A DNA stretch of 64,000 bases, from the NCBI GenBank assembly GCA_963854835.1, contig OY978530.1, positions 21,471,937 through 21,535,936 of the forward strand. Reading direction: 5' to 3'. Shown here one piece after another: positions 43,490-56,198 of the stretch (its first letter is position 1; every line of letters begins with the position of its first letter). Origin of the DNA: Megamerina dolium. Lineage: Eukaryota > Arthropoda > Insecta > Diptera > Megamerinidae. A model generated the notes under the pieces. That model did no database searches. It saw nothing but the letters and a program-made list of their open reading frames with translations, and was not told the origin of the DNA. Made by a program: the position numbers and the translations under genes.

Positions 43490-44478
43490 CTCACCAAGTG
43501 AAAAATCAAACCGTGCTTCGGACTATCCCATTTGTTGACGACCCCCGCAAATGAAATAAGAACCACGATTTACAGAATGCATCTGGAATGTCCGGTCCCT
43601 CTATAGGTGCCTCTATCCTCTGGTTGAAGTCCTCGACAAGTATAAGACTGACATCACCGGACTTCAAGAAATGCGATGGACGGGAAAGGGTTGCTCTAAA
43701 AGAGCATCTTGTGATATCTACTACAGTTGCCATGCGGAGAGGCACAAACTCGGATGTGGATAGAGAAAGTATGACGTGAATAAGCTGCAATCGCCACAGA
43801 CAGGTATTTTCAGGTACAAGAAGAGAGAACAAGAAAGACGCGAGTGTAAGGAAATAGAGATGAGCACAGACAGGAATGAGACTCGAAATTTCTTTGAGAA
43901 GATCAAGCACCTAAGTGGCGGTTTAAATCCGGGAGCCTTTTCCTTTCGTGACAAAAACGGGAATCTGTTTACAGATGTTCAGAGTGTACTGCGGTTATAG
44001 AGATAACACTTCTCCACGTTACTGAATGACTATGCTACTAACAATTCCGGCAGTGGAGAAAATTGCCCGATAACCCCAATTACAGATGATGGTGTTGATG
44101 TTCCACCACCCGACTATGACGAGGTTGAAACGGCCATTTTAAGGCTGAAGAACAATAAAGCTGCAGGTGCTGATGGCCTGCCTGCCGAGTTGTTTAAGAC
44201 TGGAGGCGATAAGCTGCTCAGCAGCATGCACGAGATCATATGCAGAATATGCTCGGCTGAAAGCATGCTCGGTGATTGGAAGCTCAGTGTTTTTTGTCCC
44301 TTACATAAGAAAGGAGACCCCTCAATTAGCGCCAACTACCTTCGAATAAGCCTTCTTAGCATCGTATAGAAGGTTCTATCAAGCGCATTGTGTGAAAGAT
44401 TAAAGCCTATGTTAACAACCTGATTGAACCTTATCAGCGTTGCGACAAGGTTCAATCGTTCATTCCACGTAAAAGACG
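43490..44478 (+). pseudogene. RTE-type LINE remnant, third copy of the chimera
   Basis: Starts further 5' than the copies at 13975 and 23300, with F-V-D-D-P-R-K near 43535. It then shows V-R-S-L-Y-R, I-T-G-L-Q-E-M-R-W-T-G-K-G and C-H-A-E-R-H-K-L-G-C-G. The same internal deletion joins this to the RT part (K-N-N-K-A-A-G-A-D-G-L-P-A-E-L-F near 44150). It differs by many substitutions from the tandem-unit copies. Confidence 0.75.
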
Positions 44479-44930
44479 TCCAAAAAGTGCACCAACACCA
44501 GAAATCATAGTCAAATTTCAGAATATAAGTTTGGAAGATCGTTGATTGAAGGTAGTTTGAGCCATATTTATGTGATGTTTTGGCTGTATGCGCAATAGGT
44601 GTCGCATTCGTTAAAAATGGTTTAAAAACACATTCGAATGTGACTTTCTCAATAACATTTGGAGATGTTATTCATAAATTGGAGGAACGTTGGAATAAAT
44701 GTATTGAGCTTTTGGGAGAATATACTGAATAAGAAAAAGCATTTCAAGCCATAAAATCGTGTTTTTCATTTCTATTCTAAAAATTTATTAAAGTATATAA
44801 GTAGATATACAATTACGATTCCTTAGTTATCAGAAATTTTTTTTCTTACAAAAGCTGATTCAGAACTATTGTATGTACAAAAATTTGCTCTGTGCGTGTA
44901 TGATCATTGAATTGAGTTGAAACGTGTAAA
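44479..44930 (+). pseudogene. mariner remnant of the third chimera
   Basis: The same RTE-to-mariner junction as at 14851 and 24176, but with only one copy of the helix-turn-helix block and a further deletion. The mariner C-terminus (W-N-K-C-I-E-L-L-G-E-Y-T-E) and the tail to GAGTTGAAAC near 44923 are retained. Beyond that the three copies have unrelated flanks. Confidence 0.7.
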
Positions 44931-45540
44931 TTATCTTTCCACTAAGGAATTAAATTTTAAATTTTGAAAGAACTTAATTACTGTAACGATTCAACAAAAC
45001 ACATAGCTAAATTTGCTAATAAATCGAATAAATAATTACAGCACATAAGAACGGTAGCAACTCTACTTTAAACATTGCTTGATATTAATTCGTCACGGTG
45101 GAGACAAGTGTGCAATCAAACTTTTCTAACAGTGTTCGAAAAGTGTATTTCGTACGGTAAAATGTTATATAGACTCTATTATTAGTGACAAATAAAATAA
45201 AAAGAATAAAGAAGAATTATAAAATCAAAGAGTAATTTTTAAATTTATGCTTATATTTAATAACAATGGTAACATTAATGAAGTGTTAATGTAAATTCAT
45301 TTACCACATGAAAAGACTCCTGGGAGCTACTTTGCCCACCACTGACATATAATATATACTATAAAGGACTAAAATATTTACCGCAGATATTAAAAATTGC
45401 CAAACAAATCTATTTGAGAATAAATTATATGTATATGTTAAAATGTAAGAGTTTAAAAAATATTTCTTGTTAGGATAAGTTATATGTGAATATTTTTTGT
45501 ATTATGTTATTGAAATGCGGCATTCTCAGAGTTGGAAAAA
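44931..45540. other. AT-rich spacer
   Basis: No coding motif, tRNA box or repeat was seen. Confidence 0.45.
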
Positions 45541-46115
45541 GAGTCGCGTCAAATGGGTCTTACGGTGAACTAGGGTAAGACGAAGTACCTAGTAACAACA
45601 AACAAAGAATGCCTGCGTCTTGGACAGCACGTCACTGTTGATAACTACGCTTTTGAAGTAGTAAAGGACTTGATATATCCTGCAACCAGCATTAACACCA
45701 GTAATGACGTCAGCCTGGAGTGTTTGCGAAGGATCACTCTTGTTAACAGGTGCTACTTTGGGCTAAGTAAGCAATTGAAAAGTCGGGACCTCTCTCGAGC
45801 AACGAAAACCACACTCTACAAGCCTTACAAGTGGCGCCGAAGCTTGGGCAATTTACACCTGAGGTGAGAGAATGCTCGTAGTTTTCGAGAGAAAAGTCCT
45901 ATGCAAGATCCTTGGACCATTGCGTTGGTGGCGAGTATCAAATAAGATGCAACCATGAGCTGTATGAGTTCTATGCCGACACAGACATAGTAAAGCGCTT
46001 TAAAATTCAACGGCTGCGCTGGCTGGGTCATGTTGAGCAAACGGAAGAACACGTTCCAGCTACGAAGGTATTATATTCCGAATCCCGAAATTGTGCGGAC
46101 ATCATCAAATCGAAA
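45541..46115 (+). pseudogene. RTE-type LINE 3' part
   Basis: Plus-strand coding with K-T-K-Y-L-V-T-T-N-K-E, V-T-V-D-N-Y-A-F-E-V-V-K, S-I-N-T-S-N-D-V-S, S-R-A-T-K-T-T-L-Y-K and then R-L-R-W-L-G-H-V-E-Q-T-E. It corresponds to the C-terminal region of the same family seen at 8760-8290. A deletion near 45830 and frame changes break it. The RT core is absent. Confidence 0.75.
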
Positions 46116-46560
46116 GGCAACCATTTTGACGAGAAACGTATCATTTGATATTAATAATATATTTATTAATTCATAAAATGTTACTTTATTGAAGCATGTT
46201 TAATAAAACAGTCCTCGTCAAAGAAATAAAACACAATATATGCGTCATTTTTAAAATTAACCCAAACTTTTGCAGGATAGTGTATATATACAGTGTAGTA
46301 TGCTTAGCTGAGTAGACGTGTTATTTTGGTGCTCTATCAAAATTCTATTATATAAATAATTGCGTCTATTTTAAAATGCATAATTGTTTAAAGTACAAGA
46401 GTCATGTGGACTCTCATGGACGCTCTCTCATGGGCGCTCATGTAAATGGTCGCTCTCCTAGTATATTTGATGTTACTGTTATTCAATATTATTATGTTAT
46501 TCTGATTGTGCAACAATTAATGTAAATCGAAAATATCGAAATAATCGCACAGCTATAATG
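46116..46560. other. AT-rich spacer
   Basis: No feature recognised, apart from a short CTCTCATGG(A/G)CGCTC repeat at about 46410-46440. Confidence 0.45.
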
Positions 46561-46565
46561 GGTGT

Positions 46566-46905
46566 GGGCTCCGTGGCTCAGTGGTTAGTCTGTTGGCCTT
46601 CTGATCTGTAGGTCGTGGTTCAATCCTCAGCTGATGCATAACAAATTTGATATCGAAAAGATTTTTCTTTCGAAAAGTACCCACCTGTCGGCAAGCAATT
46701 GGCAATTCTTCCGACAATAACAACTTCCCATGAAAAAGCTTCTAAAAGAACTCTGTGACAAAGCCCAGAAAGAGTGATGTCACAAGGGTTCTGCCGTTCG
46801 GAACCGGCTACAATAAGTAGGCCCCTTCTAATACTGGCCAAAATTTAACACGCACAACAGTAATGGAAGAGAAGCTCGGCCAATGAGCCCTTCGGGGCTT
46901 TCAGT
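46566..46905 (+). mobile_element. tRNA-derived SINE, longest copy
   Basis: The head GGCTCCGTGGCTCAGTGGTTAG resembles the 5' half of an arginine-type tRNA and is followed by B-box GGTTCAATCC. The body matches the 35338 copy through GGTTCTGCCGTTCGGAACCG and CAAAATTTAACACGCACAAC. It then extends to CTTTCAGTGCC, where an (AC)n/(AT)n array begins. The tRNA parent is suggested only by the head. Confidence 0.88.
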
Positions 46906-47082
<177 letters not shown>

Positions 47083-47519
47083 TGTTACGTTTTTATTCTG
47101 TGAGCGTTTAATTCTATTTGAATTACCTTGTTCGATCACTGGATTCTGTTAATAATAACTTCAACACTTATTTTATACAACTATATACAGCAACAATTTA
47201 TTTAATAAACTCTATTTACAATCAACTCTGTTTATAATCAACTATTTACAATATCACTTTAATGTACTAGCAACTTTTGCCTCTGTATAGATGTTTGCGC
47301 AGTCACGTTCAGAATTCGATTGATTGCTCTTCTCAACACTGGCTCTATTTATACTCTGTTGGCAACACCCCAGAATCTTCCTTTATCGAGATTCTTCTCT
47401 TCCTTTCTCGTTGGCTTGTTCTGGTTATCGCTTATATCTTTTTGTTGACATTCATGTCGATGCTGCCAATAGTGTCAGTCACAATAGTGATGAGTAACCA
47501 ACTATCGATACTCGTTACA
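47083..47519 (-). repeat. Element 1, 3' LTR
   Basis: 437 bp starting TGTTACG and ending CGTTACA on the plus strand, so bounded by TG...CA. It adjoins the PPT at its inner edge and an AT array at its outer edge. Confidence 0.95.
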
Positions 47520-47534
47520 CTGCCCTCCTCTTAA
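47520..47534 (-). other. Element 1 polypurine tract
   Basis: On the coding strand AAGAGGAGGGCAG directly precedes the 3' LTR. This is the usual place and composition for the plus-strand primer of reverse transcription. The same tract occurs in elements 2 and 3. Confidence 0.85.
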
Positions 47535-47557
47535 CCTTGTTCGTCCCGAACAAGTTT

Positions 47558-50500
47558 TTATACTTCCCCTCGATATGGCGCAAGTCGCTCCAAGTGCACT
47601 ACTTTAAACTTTGCTCTTTTATTCCAGGCACGTTGAATGCGATACACTACGTCATTTATCTTTGCTATAATCTCATATGGTCCTTCCCAATGAGTCTGTA
47701 GTTTAGGAGACAGGCCTTTCTTTCGTTGTGGATTATGAAGCATTACAAGCTCTCCTTCATAGAACCCTTTTGAATTTGCTTTCAAGTCATACCTGGCCTT
47801 CATCTTATCGCTTATCATCTGCGACCGCTCTCTGATGAACCGATGTACTTCATCCAACTGTTCCCGCTTTTCGCTAGTATAATTACCTTCGGTTGATCTC
47901 GTTGGTGTTACGACTCCAAATTTTAAATCAGCTGGCAGTCTTAACTCGTTTCCAAAAATTGCCATTGCCGGTGTAGCAGCCGTCGTATCATGTTGTGCGC
48001 ATCGATATGCCATGAGGAACATTGGTATATGTACATCCCAGTCTCTTTGGTATTTATCTACGACTTTTCTCAAATATTCCTCCAAGGTACGGTTAAATCG
48101 TTCTACCATGCCATCAGATTGTGGATGCAAAGGTGTTGTACGAGTTTTGTATATACCCAGCATACGGCATATCTCTTGGAATACAACTGATTCGAAATTT
48201 CGACCTTGGTCTGAGTGTAACTCCATCGGTACACCAAAACGAGTAATCCATTGGTTGACGAATACATCCGCAACTGTACTAGCTTCTTGATTTGGAATGG
48301 GGTATACTTCAGGCCATTTACTGAAGTAATCTATAACCACCAGAACATACTTGTTTCCTGCGTTGCTTATTGGAAATGGTCCAGCTATGTCCATAGCAAT
48401 TCGCTCGAATGGAGCACCCACGGTGTATTGGTGCATCTTACCTCGACTTTTCTTAGTGGGACCTTTGGCCATTGCACATTGCTTACACTTCCGAATCCAA
48501 TCAGCGACATGGTCATGACATCCAACCCAATAAAATCGTTTCTTTATTTTCTCGACGGTTTTGGTGATTCCCAAATGCCCTCCACTGGAGGCATTGTGAT
48601 ACTCAGCTATCACTTCATTTATTCTCGCCTTGGGTACCACTAGAAGATCATTAGTGATTTTTCCATCCTCACTTTCCCATGCTCGGAATAAACATCCGTC
48701 TCGTAAGTGCAGGCTTTGCCACTGCGCCCAGTATGCCTTTGCTATTGGACTCTCATTAGCCATTTCTTGCCAATCTGGTCGTATGCCCTGCTCCTTGTAT
48801 TCCATAATCTTTACGAGATCTGGGTCGTTCCGCTGATCTTCTTGCACTCGTTCGGTGGTCCATGACTCCTCCGGCAATATATTCGTAAGTCGTATGTCGA
48901 CAATGTGCTCCTTGCTTTCCACTCGAGAACAATGTTTACATTCCATTTTGCAAGGACGACGAGATAGAGCATCCGCGTTGCCGTGATGTCCTCCTTTACG
49001 ATGTTCGATGGTAAAATCATAACTCTGCAGCCTTTCAATCCAGCGCGCCAATTGTCCTTCTGGGTTTTTAAATTGCAATAACCACCTTAGCGCTGAGTGG
49101 TCAGATCGTAGATGAAATGACTGACCGTACAAGTATTTATGGAAATACTTTACACATTCCAGTATTGCGAGCAACTCTCTTCGAGTGACACAGTAATTTC
49201 TTTCTGGCTTCGACAGGATTTTACTGTAGTATGCTATTACTTTTTCTTGCCCATCTATGATCTGAGAGAGCACACCACCTATTCCATAGCCACTCGCATC
49301 TGTGTCCAACACAAACTTTTGACCAGGTACTGGATACGCTAATATTGGTGCTGAACAGAGTTTTTCTTTCAGCTGTTCGAATGCTTTCTGTTGGTCCTCG
49401 CCCCACACAAATGGTTTGTTCTTTCTTGTCAACTCATGCAGACTGCTGGCGATGTTTGCAAATCCAGGAACAAATCGTCTATAGTAGGTGCATAAGCCTA
49501 GGAAGCTCCTTAGCTCGTGAAGATTCGACGGAATAGGCCATTCTTGAACTGCTGCTACTTTCTCCTCGTCGGTATGTACCCCTTCTGTTGTTACTTTATG
49601 ACCAAGATATTTAACTTCTCGCCTGAAGAGTGAACACTTTTTCATATTCAGTTTAAGCCCTGCTGATTGTATACGCTCAAATACTTCTTTCAACTTTTCC
49701 AGGTGGTCGTTAAAATCTTTTCCCATCACAATAATGTCATCGAGGTACACCAAGCACGTTTTCCAGTGTAGTCCTCTGAGTACACGCTCCATCAAACGTT
49801 CAAAAGTAGCTGGCGCATTGCATAAGCCAAATGGCATAACTGTAAATTGCCATAGACCATCGCCAATACTGAAAGCTGTTTTCTCTTTGTCTTCCTTACC
49901 AAGTTCCACTTGCCAGTAGCCACTTTGCAAATCAAGAGTTGAGAACCACTTCGCACCAGATAGTGTGTCCAGAGTGTCATCGATTCTTGGCAGTGGATAG
50001 CTGTCTTTTTTCGTAATATCATTTAGCTTTCTGTAATCCACACAGAATCGAGTACTTCCATCCTTCTTCTTTACCAGCACAACTGGTGAACTCCATGGAC
50101 TCGCTGATGGTTCAATAACACCTTGTTTCTGCATATCGGAAATCAGCTTAATGGCTTCGTCTCTTTTGGCCAATGGAACTCGTCGTGGTGTTTGACGAAT
50201 TGGTCTAGAATCACCGGTGTCAATGTGATGCTTCACGATGGTTGTTCGTCCTCCAGTTTTTCCATTTGAAGAAAATATTGAACTGTACTTCTCCAATACT
50301 TGTAAAGCCTTTTCTTTTTGCTGTTTGGTAAGCACACCTGCCCATTCCTCCATCTGTGCTTTTATTTCCGCCTTGCCAGTTCCTGATCTTCCACTTTTTA
50401 TCGACGAACCCTTTTCGCAGTCTACTATGGCAGTAACTTCCTGGCAATGACCAATCACCATTCCTTTCTTTACAACTGTAGATGTATTAGTTGGATTTAA

Positions 50501-51158
50501 AATTCGCACCGGTACTATTCCATTTTCTTTAGGTTCCACTAACGTCCTACCAGGTATGATGTTTTTATTTTGTATTTCTTTATCTGCTTCCACTAACCAC
50601 AACTTGCCTGTCCCATCATCCACATTTATCTGTGCCCAAATCACCGCTTCTGATTTTGCTGGAACCTCTTGGCGTTGACATGCGAGTACTCGTTTCATGT
50701 TTCCACTCCGTTTGTAACCGATGTTCAATGGTAGTTCGACATTTGCATAACGTAGTATCCGTTGATTTAAATCTAACGTAAATCCGTTGTCAATCATAAA
50801 ATCAACACCAATTATTACGTCATCGATGATGTCGGCCACAATGAATTCATGTTCCCATGTGCAATTTCCAATAGATACTCGTTTCTTTATCTTGCCCAGA
50901 ATTTGTGCATCCTCACCCGTTGCTGTACGCAATTTTATTCCCATTAAAGGCTCAAACCTCTTTACCAAATTGCTCTTGATTATAGAATGTGATGCACCAT
51001 TGTCCAGGGTTAACATGAATTCCATATTGTCCAATTTTCCATCAATAGTCAAGCTGCTTGGCACACGCTGTAGTTGTGAAATGTGAATGATGGGGCAACC
51101 CACTGTTGGAGTCAGTTCACGCCCCGCTGAACTGACTCGAATTAGTTTAACGATGGAT
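47558..51158 (-). CDS. pol: Element 1 Pol: protease, RT, RNase H, integrase
   Basis: Pol would be made as a Gag-Pol fusion. Its frame is open from about 51157, upstream of the gag stop, and is entered by a -1 shift, so no own start is needed. Counted from the GTG at 51103: protease with L-D-N-G-A-S at 33-38 (asparagine where D-T/S-G is usual); RT about 325-500 with Y-L-D-D at 453-456; RNase H about 597-715 with D602, E643, D668 and D711; and integrase with H836, H843, C873, C876, then D905, D965 and E1001 (D-D-35-E). A basic C-terminal segment follows (L-Q-T-H-W-E-G-P-Y-E-I). There is no chromodomain, no env and no internal stop. Confidence 0.95.
51092..51151 (-). promoter_or_regulatory. -1 ribosomal frameshift signal between gag and pol
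   Basis: On the coding strand the last sense codons of gag are TTA AAC, preceded by G, giving the heptamer GTTAAAC (51151-51145) directly before the gag TAA (51144-51142). After a 6-nt spacer comes a perfect 11-bp stem, GAGTCAGTTCA with TGAACTGACTC (51138-51128 and 51119-51109), and an 8-nt loop GCGGGGCG. GGGGC in the loop can pair with GCCCC 12 nt after the stem (51096-51092), forming an H-type pseudoknot. Pol lies in exactly the -1 frame. GUUAAAC is a known slippery heptamer in an arterivirus. Confidence 0.85.
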
Positions 51159-52533
51159 TTGTGTTAGTGGAGCGATCGCTATCCACCTTATTCTCCTTCT
51201 TTTGTCTTCCTGGAGAATTCGATCTTGATCGCTTTCGTCGTAGACGGCAGTCACGCGCCATGTGTCCTGGTTTGTCACAAATGAAGCACTTACCAGTAAA
51301 CTTGTTTTCGCGTCGACCTGTTGTTCTTCCTTCAGGCTGAACTACTGATTTTACTGCCTGACGCACTACTTCAACCAGATCTGTTGTTTCTGTTTCTAAT
51401 TGGCGTACCCGTGGCATTGGTCGACACATGAAACTGGCGGCTTCAAACGTCAAGGCACTACTGACTGTTTCGGCATAAGTATTCCTGGGTGACATGACTA
51501 GGGCACGCTTTGTCTCTCCATCACGTATGCCATCTATGAATGCCTCTATTTTTATTTTTTCGACGAACTCTTCCGAATTACCGGAGAACGCTAGATGACA
51601 TAAGCGCTCAATATCGGAAGCGAATTCCTGAAGGCTCTCATTACTCCGTTGCACTCGCGATCTCAATTCCACTCGATGTAATTGACTCTTGTATTCATTT
51701 CCATATTTTCGCTGGAGTGTGTCCATCAGTGATTGGTAGCTACCCCGATCTTTCTCTGGAATCATCTGTAACACTTCGGAAGCATTACCTTTTAATGCGA
51801 CTATTAAAGCAGCAGTCTTGTCGCTGTCATCCCATTGATTCTTCGAAGCTGTTGTCTCGAATTGAAGCTTGAAGATGTTGAATGGCGTGCTTCCGTCAAA
51901 TATTGGTGGCTTTAGTTTAATTGTAGTTGACTCTCTTATCACTGATGTGGTTGCTCCACTTATTTTTATTTTATTAAGTTCGCGCTCTAATTTCTCAAGC
52001 TTTTCTTCCAAGTCATCATGTCTGTCTACATGTTCCTTCAGCTTATCATCCAAATCATCCACATGTTCTTTCAGCTCTGTGACTTTGTCATTAATAGCTC
52101 CGGAAATTTCCTGAAATCTAATCTCAATTCCCTTTTGTAGTTTTTCGATGACATGTTCTTGACGAGCCGAATGTTCTTGAAGCTTGGAGTCAATTGTTTT
52201 CTGGAATTCTCCCATAGCGTTTTCTTGACGTACCGAATGTTCTTGTAACTTCGCATTAATTCCTTGCAGTTGCTGCTGCTGCTGTTGCATCATGGATTTC
52301 ATAAATTCCATGAGTTGACCACTCGAATCTACCTTACTCTCTTCCTCGGTGTGCACAACTGCATGTATATCGTCTTCCTCAAAGAACTCATGTTCTTCTA
52401 CATTAATTCCCTTAGCCTCCATGGCTTTCCTCAGCCTCACCAGCAGTTCCGCCTTTGCACCTGATGACGATAGATTCATCTCTACCAACAGCTTTTTAAG
52501 CTGGTCCACTTTTAGTTGGTCAATTTTCACCAT
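51142..52533 (-). CDS. gag: Element 1 Gag with SAP motif, coiled coil and zinc knuckle
   Basis: 463 residues. Residues 1-40 form a SAP-like motif (L-K-V-D-Q-L-K-K-L-L then G-A-K-A-E-L-L-V-R-L), known in other proteins to bind AT-rich scaffold-attachment DNA. Residues about 75-195 are a coiled coil with repeated L-Q-E-H-S-x-R-Q-E units. A retrotransposon gag core follows (about 205-375: L-K-P-P-I-F-D-G-S; L-Q-R-K-Y-G-N-E; L-Q-E-F-A-S-D-I-E-R-L). One CCHC knuckle, C-F-I-C-D-K-P-G-H-M-A-R-D-C, lies near 420-433, and the end is basic. The start at 52533 is the first ATG after the PBS. The stop at 51142 sits right after the slippery heptamer. Confidence 0.93.
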   Translation of the reverse strand: MVKIDQLKVDQLKKLLVEMNLSSSGAKAELLVRLRKAMEAKGINVEEHEFFEEDDIHAVVHTEEESKVDSSGQLMEFMKSMMQQQQQQLQGINAKLQEHSVRQENAMGEFQKTIDSKLQEHSARQEHVIEKLQKGIEIRFQEISGAINDKVTELKEHVDDLDDKLKEHVDRHDDLEEKLEKLERELNKIKISGATTSVIRESTTIKLKPPIFDGSTPFNIFKLQFETTASKNQWDDSDKTAALIVALKGNASEVLQMIPEKDRGSYQSLMDTLQRKYGNEYKSQLHRVELRSRVQRSNESLQEFASDIERLCHLAFSGNSEEFVEKIKIEAFIDGIRDGETKRALVMSPRNTYAETVSSALTFEAASFMCRPMPRVRQLETETTDLVEVVRQAVKSVVQPEGRTTGRRENKFTGKCFICDKPGHMARDCRLRRKRSRSNSPGRQKKENKVDSDRSTNTNPSLN

Positions 52534-52540
52534 TTTTACA

Positions 52541-52560
52541 GAATCCCACTTCTGACACCA
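52541..52560 (-). other. Element 1 primer-binding site (tRNA-Leu type)
   Basis: The plus strand GAATCCCACTTCTGACACCA ends 2 bp before the 5' LTR and reads like the 3' end of a leucine tRNA plus CCA, as found in animal tRNA-Leu(CAG). The element RNA would therefore pair with that tRNA. The tRNA identity rests on remembered animal sequences; the element 2 site is identical. Confidence 0.8.
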
Positions 52561-52562
52561 AT

Positions 52563-53000
52563 TGTTACGTTTTTATTCTGTGAACGTTTAATTCTATTTG
52601 AATTACCTTGTTCGATCACTGGATTCTGTTAATGATAACTGCAACACTTATTTTATACAACTATATACAGCAACAATTTATTTAATAATCTCTATTTACA
52701 ATCAACACTGTTTACAATCAACTATTTACTATAACACTTAAATGTACTTGCAACTTTTGCCTCTGTATAAATGTTGTCGCAATCACGTTCGGAATTAGAT
52801 TGATTGTCAATACTCAACACTGGCTCTATTTATACTCTGTTGGCAACACCCCAGAATCTTCCTTTATCGAGATTCTTCTCTTCCTTTCTCGTTGGCTTGT
52901 TCTGGTTATCGCTTATTTCTTTTTGTTGACATTCATGTCGATGCTGCCAATAGTGTCAGTCACAATAGTGATGAGTAATCAACTATCGATACTCGTTACA
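52563..53000 (-). repeat. Element 1, 5' LTR
   Basis: 438 bp with the same TGTTACG...CGTTACA ends. It is separated from the PBS by AT and from the next array by nothing, since the (AT)n begins at 53001. Confidence 0.95.
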
Positions 53001-53520
<520 letters not shown>

Positions 53521-53667
53521 GAGCCAGTGTTGAGGAGGAAAATCAATCTAATTCCGAACGTGATTGCGAAAACATTGATACAGAGGAAAAAGTTGCAAGT
53601 ACATTTAAGTGTTATAGTAATAGGTAATTCAAATAGAATTAAACGTTCACAGAATAAAAACGTAACA
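53521..53667 (+). repeat. LTR fragment in the opposite orientation, internally deleted
   Basis: This is the reverse complement of two parts of the family LTR: GAGCCAGTGTTGAG to AAGTGTTATAGTAATA, then GGTAATTCAAATAGAATTAA to CGTAACA. The middle is missing. It is the only copy in the cluster pointing this way. Confidence 0.8.
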
Positions 53668-54457
53668 ATATTATAATATATAAATTTTTTGGAAATTTAA
53701 ATTCTAATTTTTTTTATAAAATAAGATGTTATGCTTTTAAGAAAATTAAATGAAATAAATAAATTATGTCTAAATAATAAATATTACTTAAAGATTAAAT
53801 AACAAATAATAATAAATAAAATAAATGAAGAAATGTTATTGAATATGATCCAGGAATATCAAAATTCGCAGACGTCAACAATAGAAAATCTGAACGCACG
53901 CGTTGCTTTTGTATGTTATGCGCAGTCCGCTTTCGTCTTCTTCCAATATCATGTCGCTTTCTACTTTTTGCCGTATGATCGAACTATTTGTTCGATTGTC
54001 CACTTCTATTTCGTCTGATATTTCGATTCATACACGTTCAACAGAAAATCCACTCCCGCTGATTTCTGGTTATTCCTTTTAAAATTTTGTACACTGGAAT
54101 CTGAGAATTCTCTAAGCATATATGTCTCTGGTGAAACGTAATAGTAGCAGTTTTTCTGATCCTTATACTCATAAACTTCTCTACATATGTTTTGTTTGTT
54201 CCAGGTTAGAGTATGAGTCATTTACTTGAAATCATTTTTATACTATTCACATTAATCGTTTAGGACGGGTTCAAAAGAAGTTTATTAAATATCCACTCCG
54301 TTCAATCCGTTTTGTATTGGGTATGAAATGATTGGTGGATAGGCGATTGGTCCAAGCCCTAATTTTTATAGCGGATGTCGTGGGCGTATTGATTGCTGAA
54401 TTTTACTAAATATTATAGGTCCTCTAACTCCTAATTGGAGCATAGGGCATCAAATAT
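53668..54457. other. AT-rich spacer
   Basis: No gene, tRNA box or terminal repeat was recognised. Confidence 0.4.
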
Positions 54458-54910
54458 TGCTACGTTTTTATTTTGTGAACGTGTAATTCTATGTGAATCA
54501 ACCTTGTTCGATCACTGGATTCTGTTAATAATAATTGCAACACTTAGTTTGTACAACTATACACAGCAACAATTTATTTTATCAACTCTGTTTACAATCA
54601 ACTATTTACAATAACTCTTTTAATGTACTTGCAATTTTTGCCTCTGATACTGTATAGATGTTTGAGCAATCACGTTCGGGATTCGATTGATTTTCATTTG
54701 TCAACACTGACTCTATTTATACTCTGTGGAAACACTCCAGAATCTTCCTCAATCATAGTCGAGATTCATCTCTTTCTTTCTCGTTGGTGTGTTCTGGATA
54801 TCGCCCATTTCTTTTTGTTGACATTCGTTTCGATGCTGCCAATATTCGTGTCGTTCACAATAGTGTCAGTCACAATAATAATGAGTAATCAACCATCGAT
54901 TCTTGTTACA
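54458..54910 (-). repeat. Divergent solo LTR
   Basis: 453 bp, from TGCTACG to TTGTTACA, collinear with the LTRs of elements 1-3 but with many substitutions and several small insertions (for example an extra ATTCGTGTCGTTCACA-like segment near 54845). No internal sequence adjoins it. No clear target duplication was found. Confidence 0.85.
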
Positions 54911-56160
<1,250 letters not shown>

Positions 56161-56198
56161 CTGCCCTCCTCTTAACCTTGTTCGTCCCGAACAAGTTT

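Larger units (their letters stand above)
47083..53000 (-). mobile_element. Ty3/gypsy element 1, complete and coding-intact
   Basis: 5918 bp with LTRs at 47083-47519 (3') and 52563-53000 (5'), a PBS and PPT in the expected places, one gag and one pol frame, and -1 frameshift signals between them. Neither frame has an internal stop. Both flanks are (AT)n, so the target duplication cannot be read beyond ATAT. The two LTRs differ at about 20 positions (roughly 5 percent), mostly in the low-coordinate 60 percent, so either the insertion is not recent or the LTRs were exchanged with another copy. Confidence 0.95.

Noticed and set aside
47990..50450. Plus-strand frames of 60-130 codons within 47990-50450, 56631-57477 and 62239-63085
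   Set aside because: They lie opposite the long pol or Gag-integrase frames and are shared among the three elements only because those genes are. No independent motif.
51101..51103. GTG as an independent start for Pol
   Set aside because: The frame is open well upstream, past the gag stop, and the slippery heptamer and stem explain entry by -1 frameshifting.
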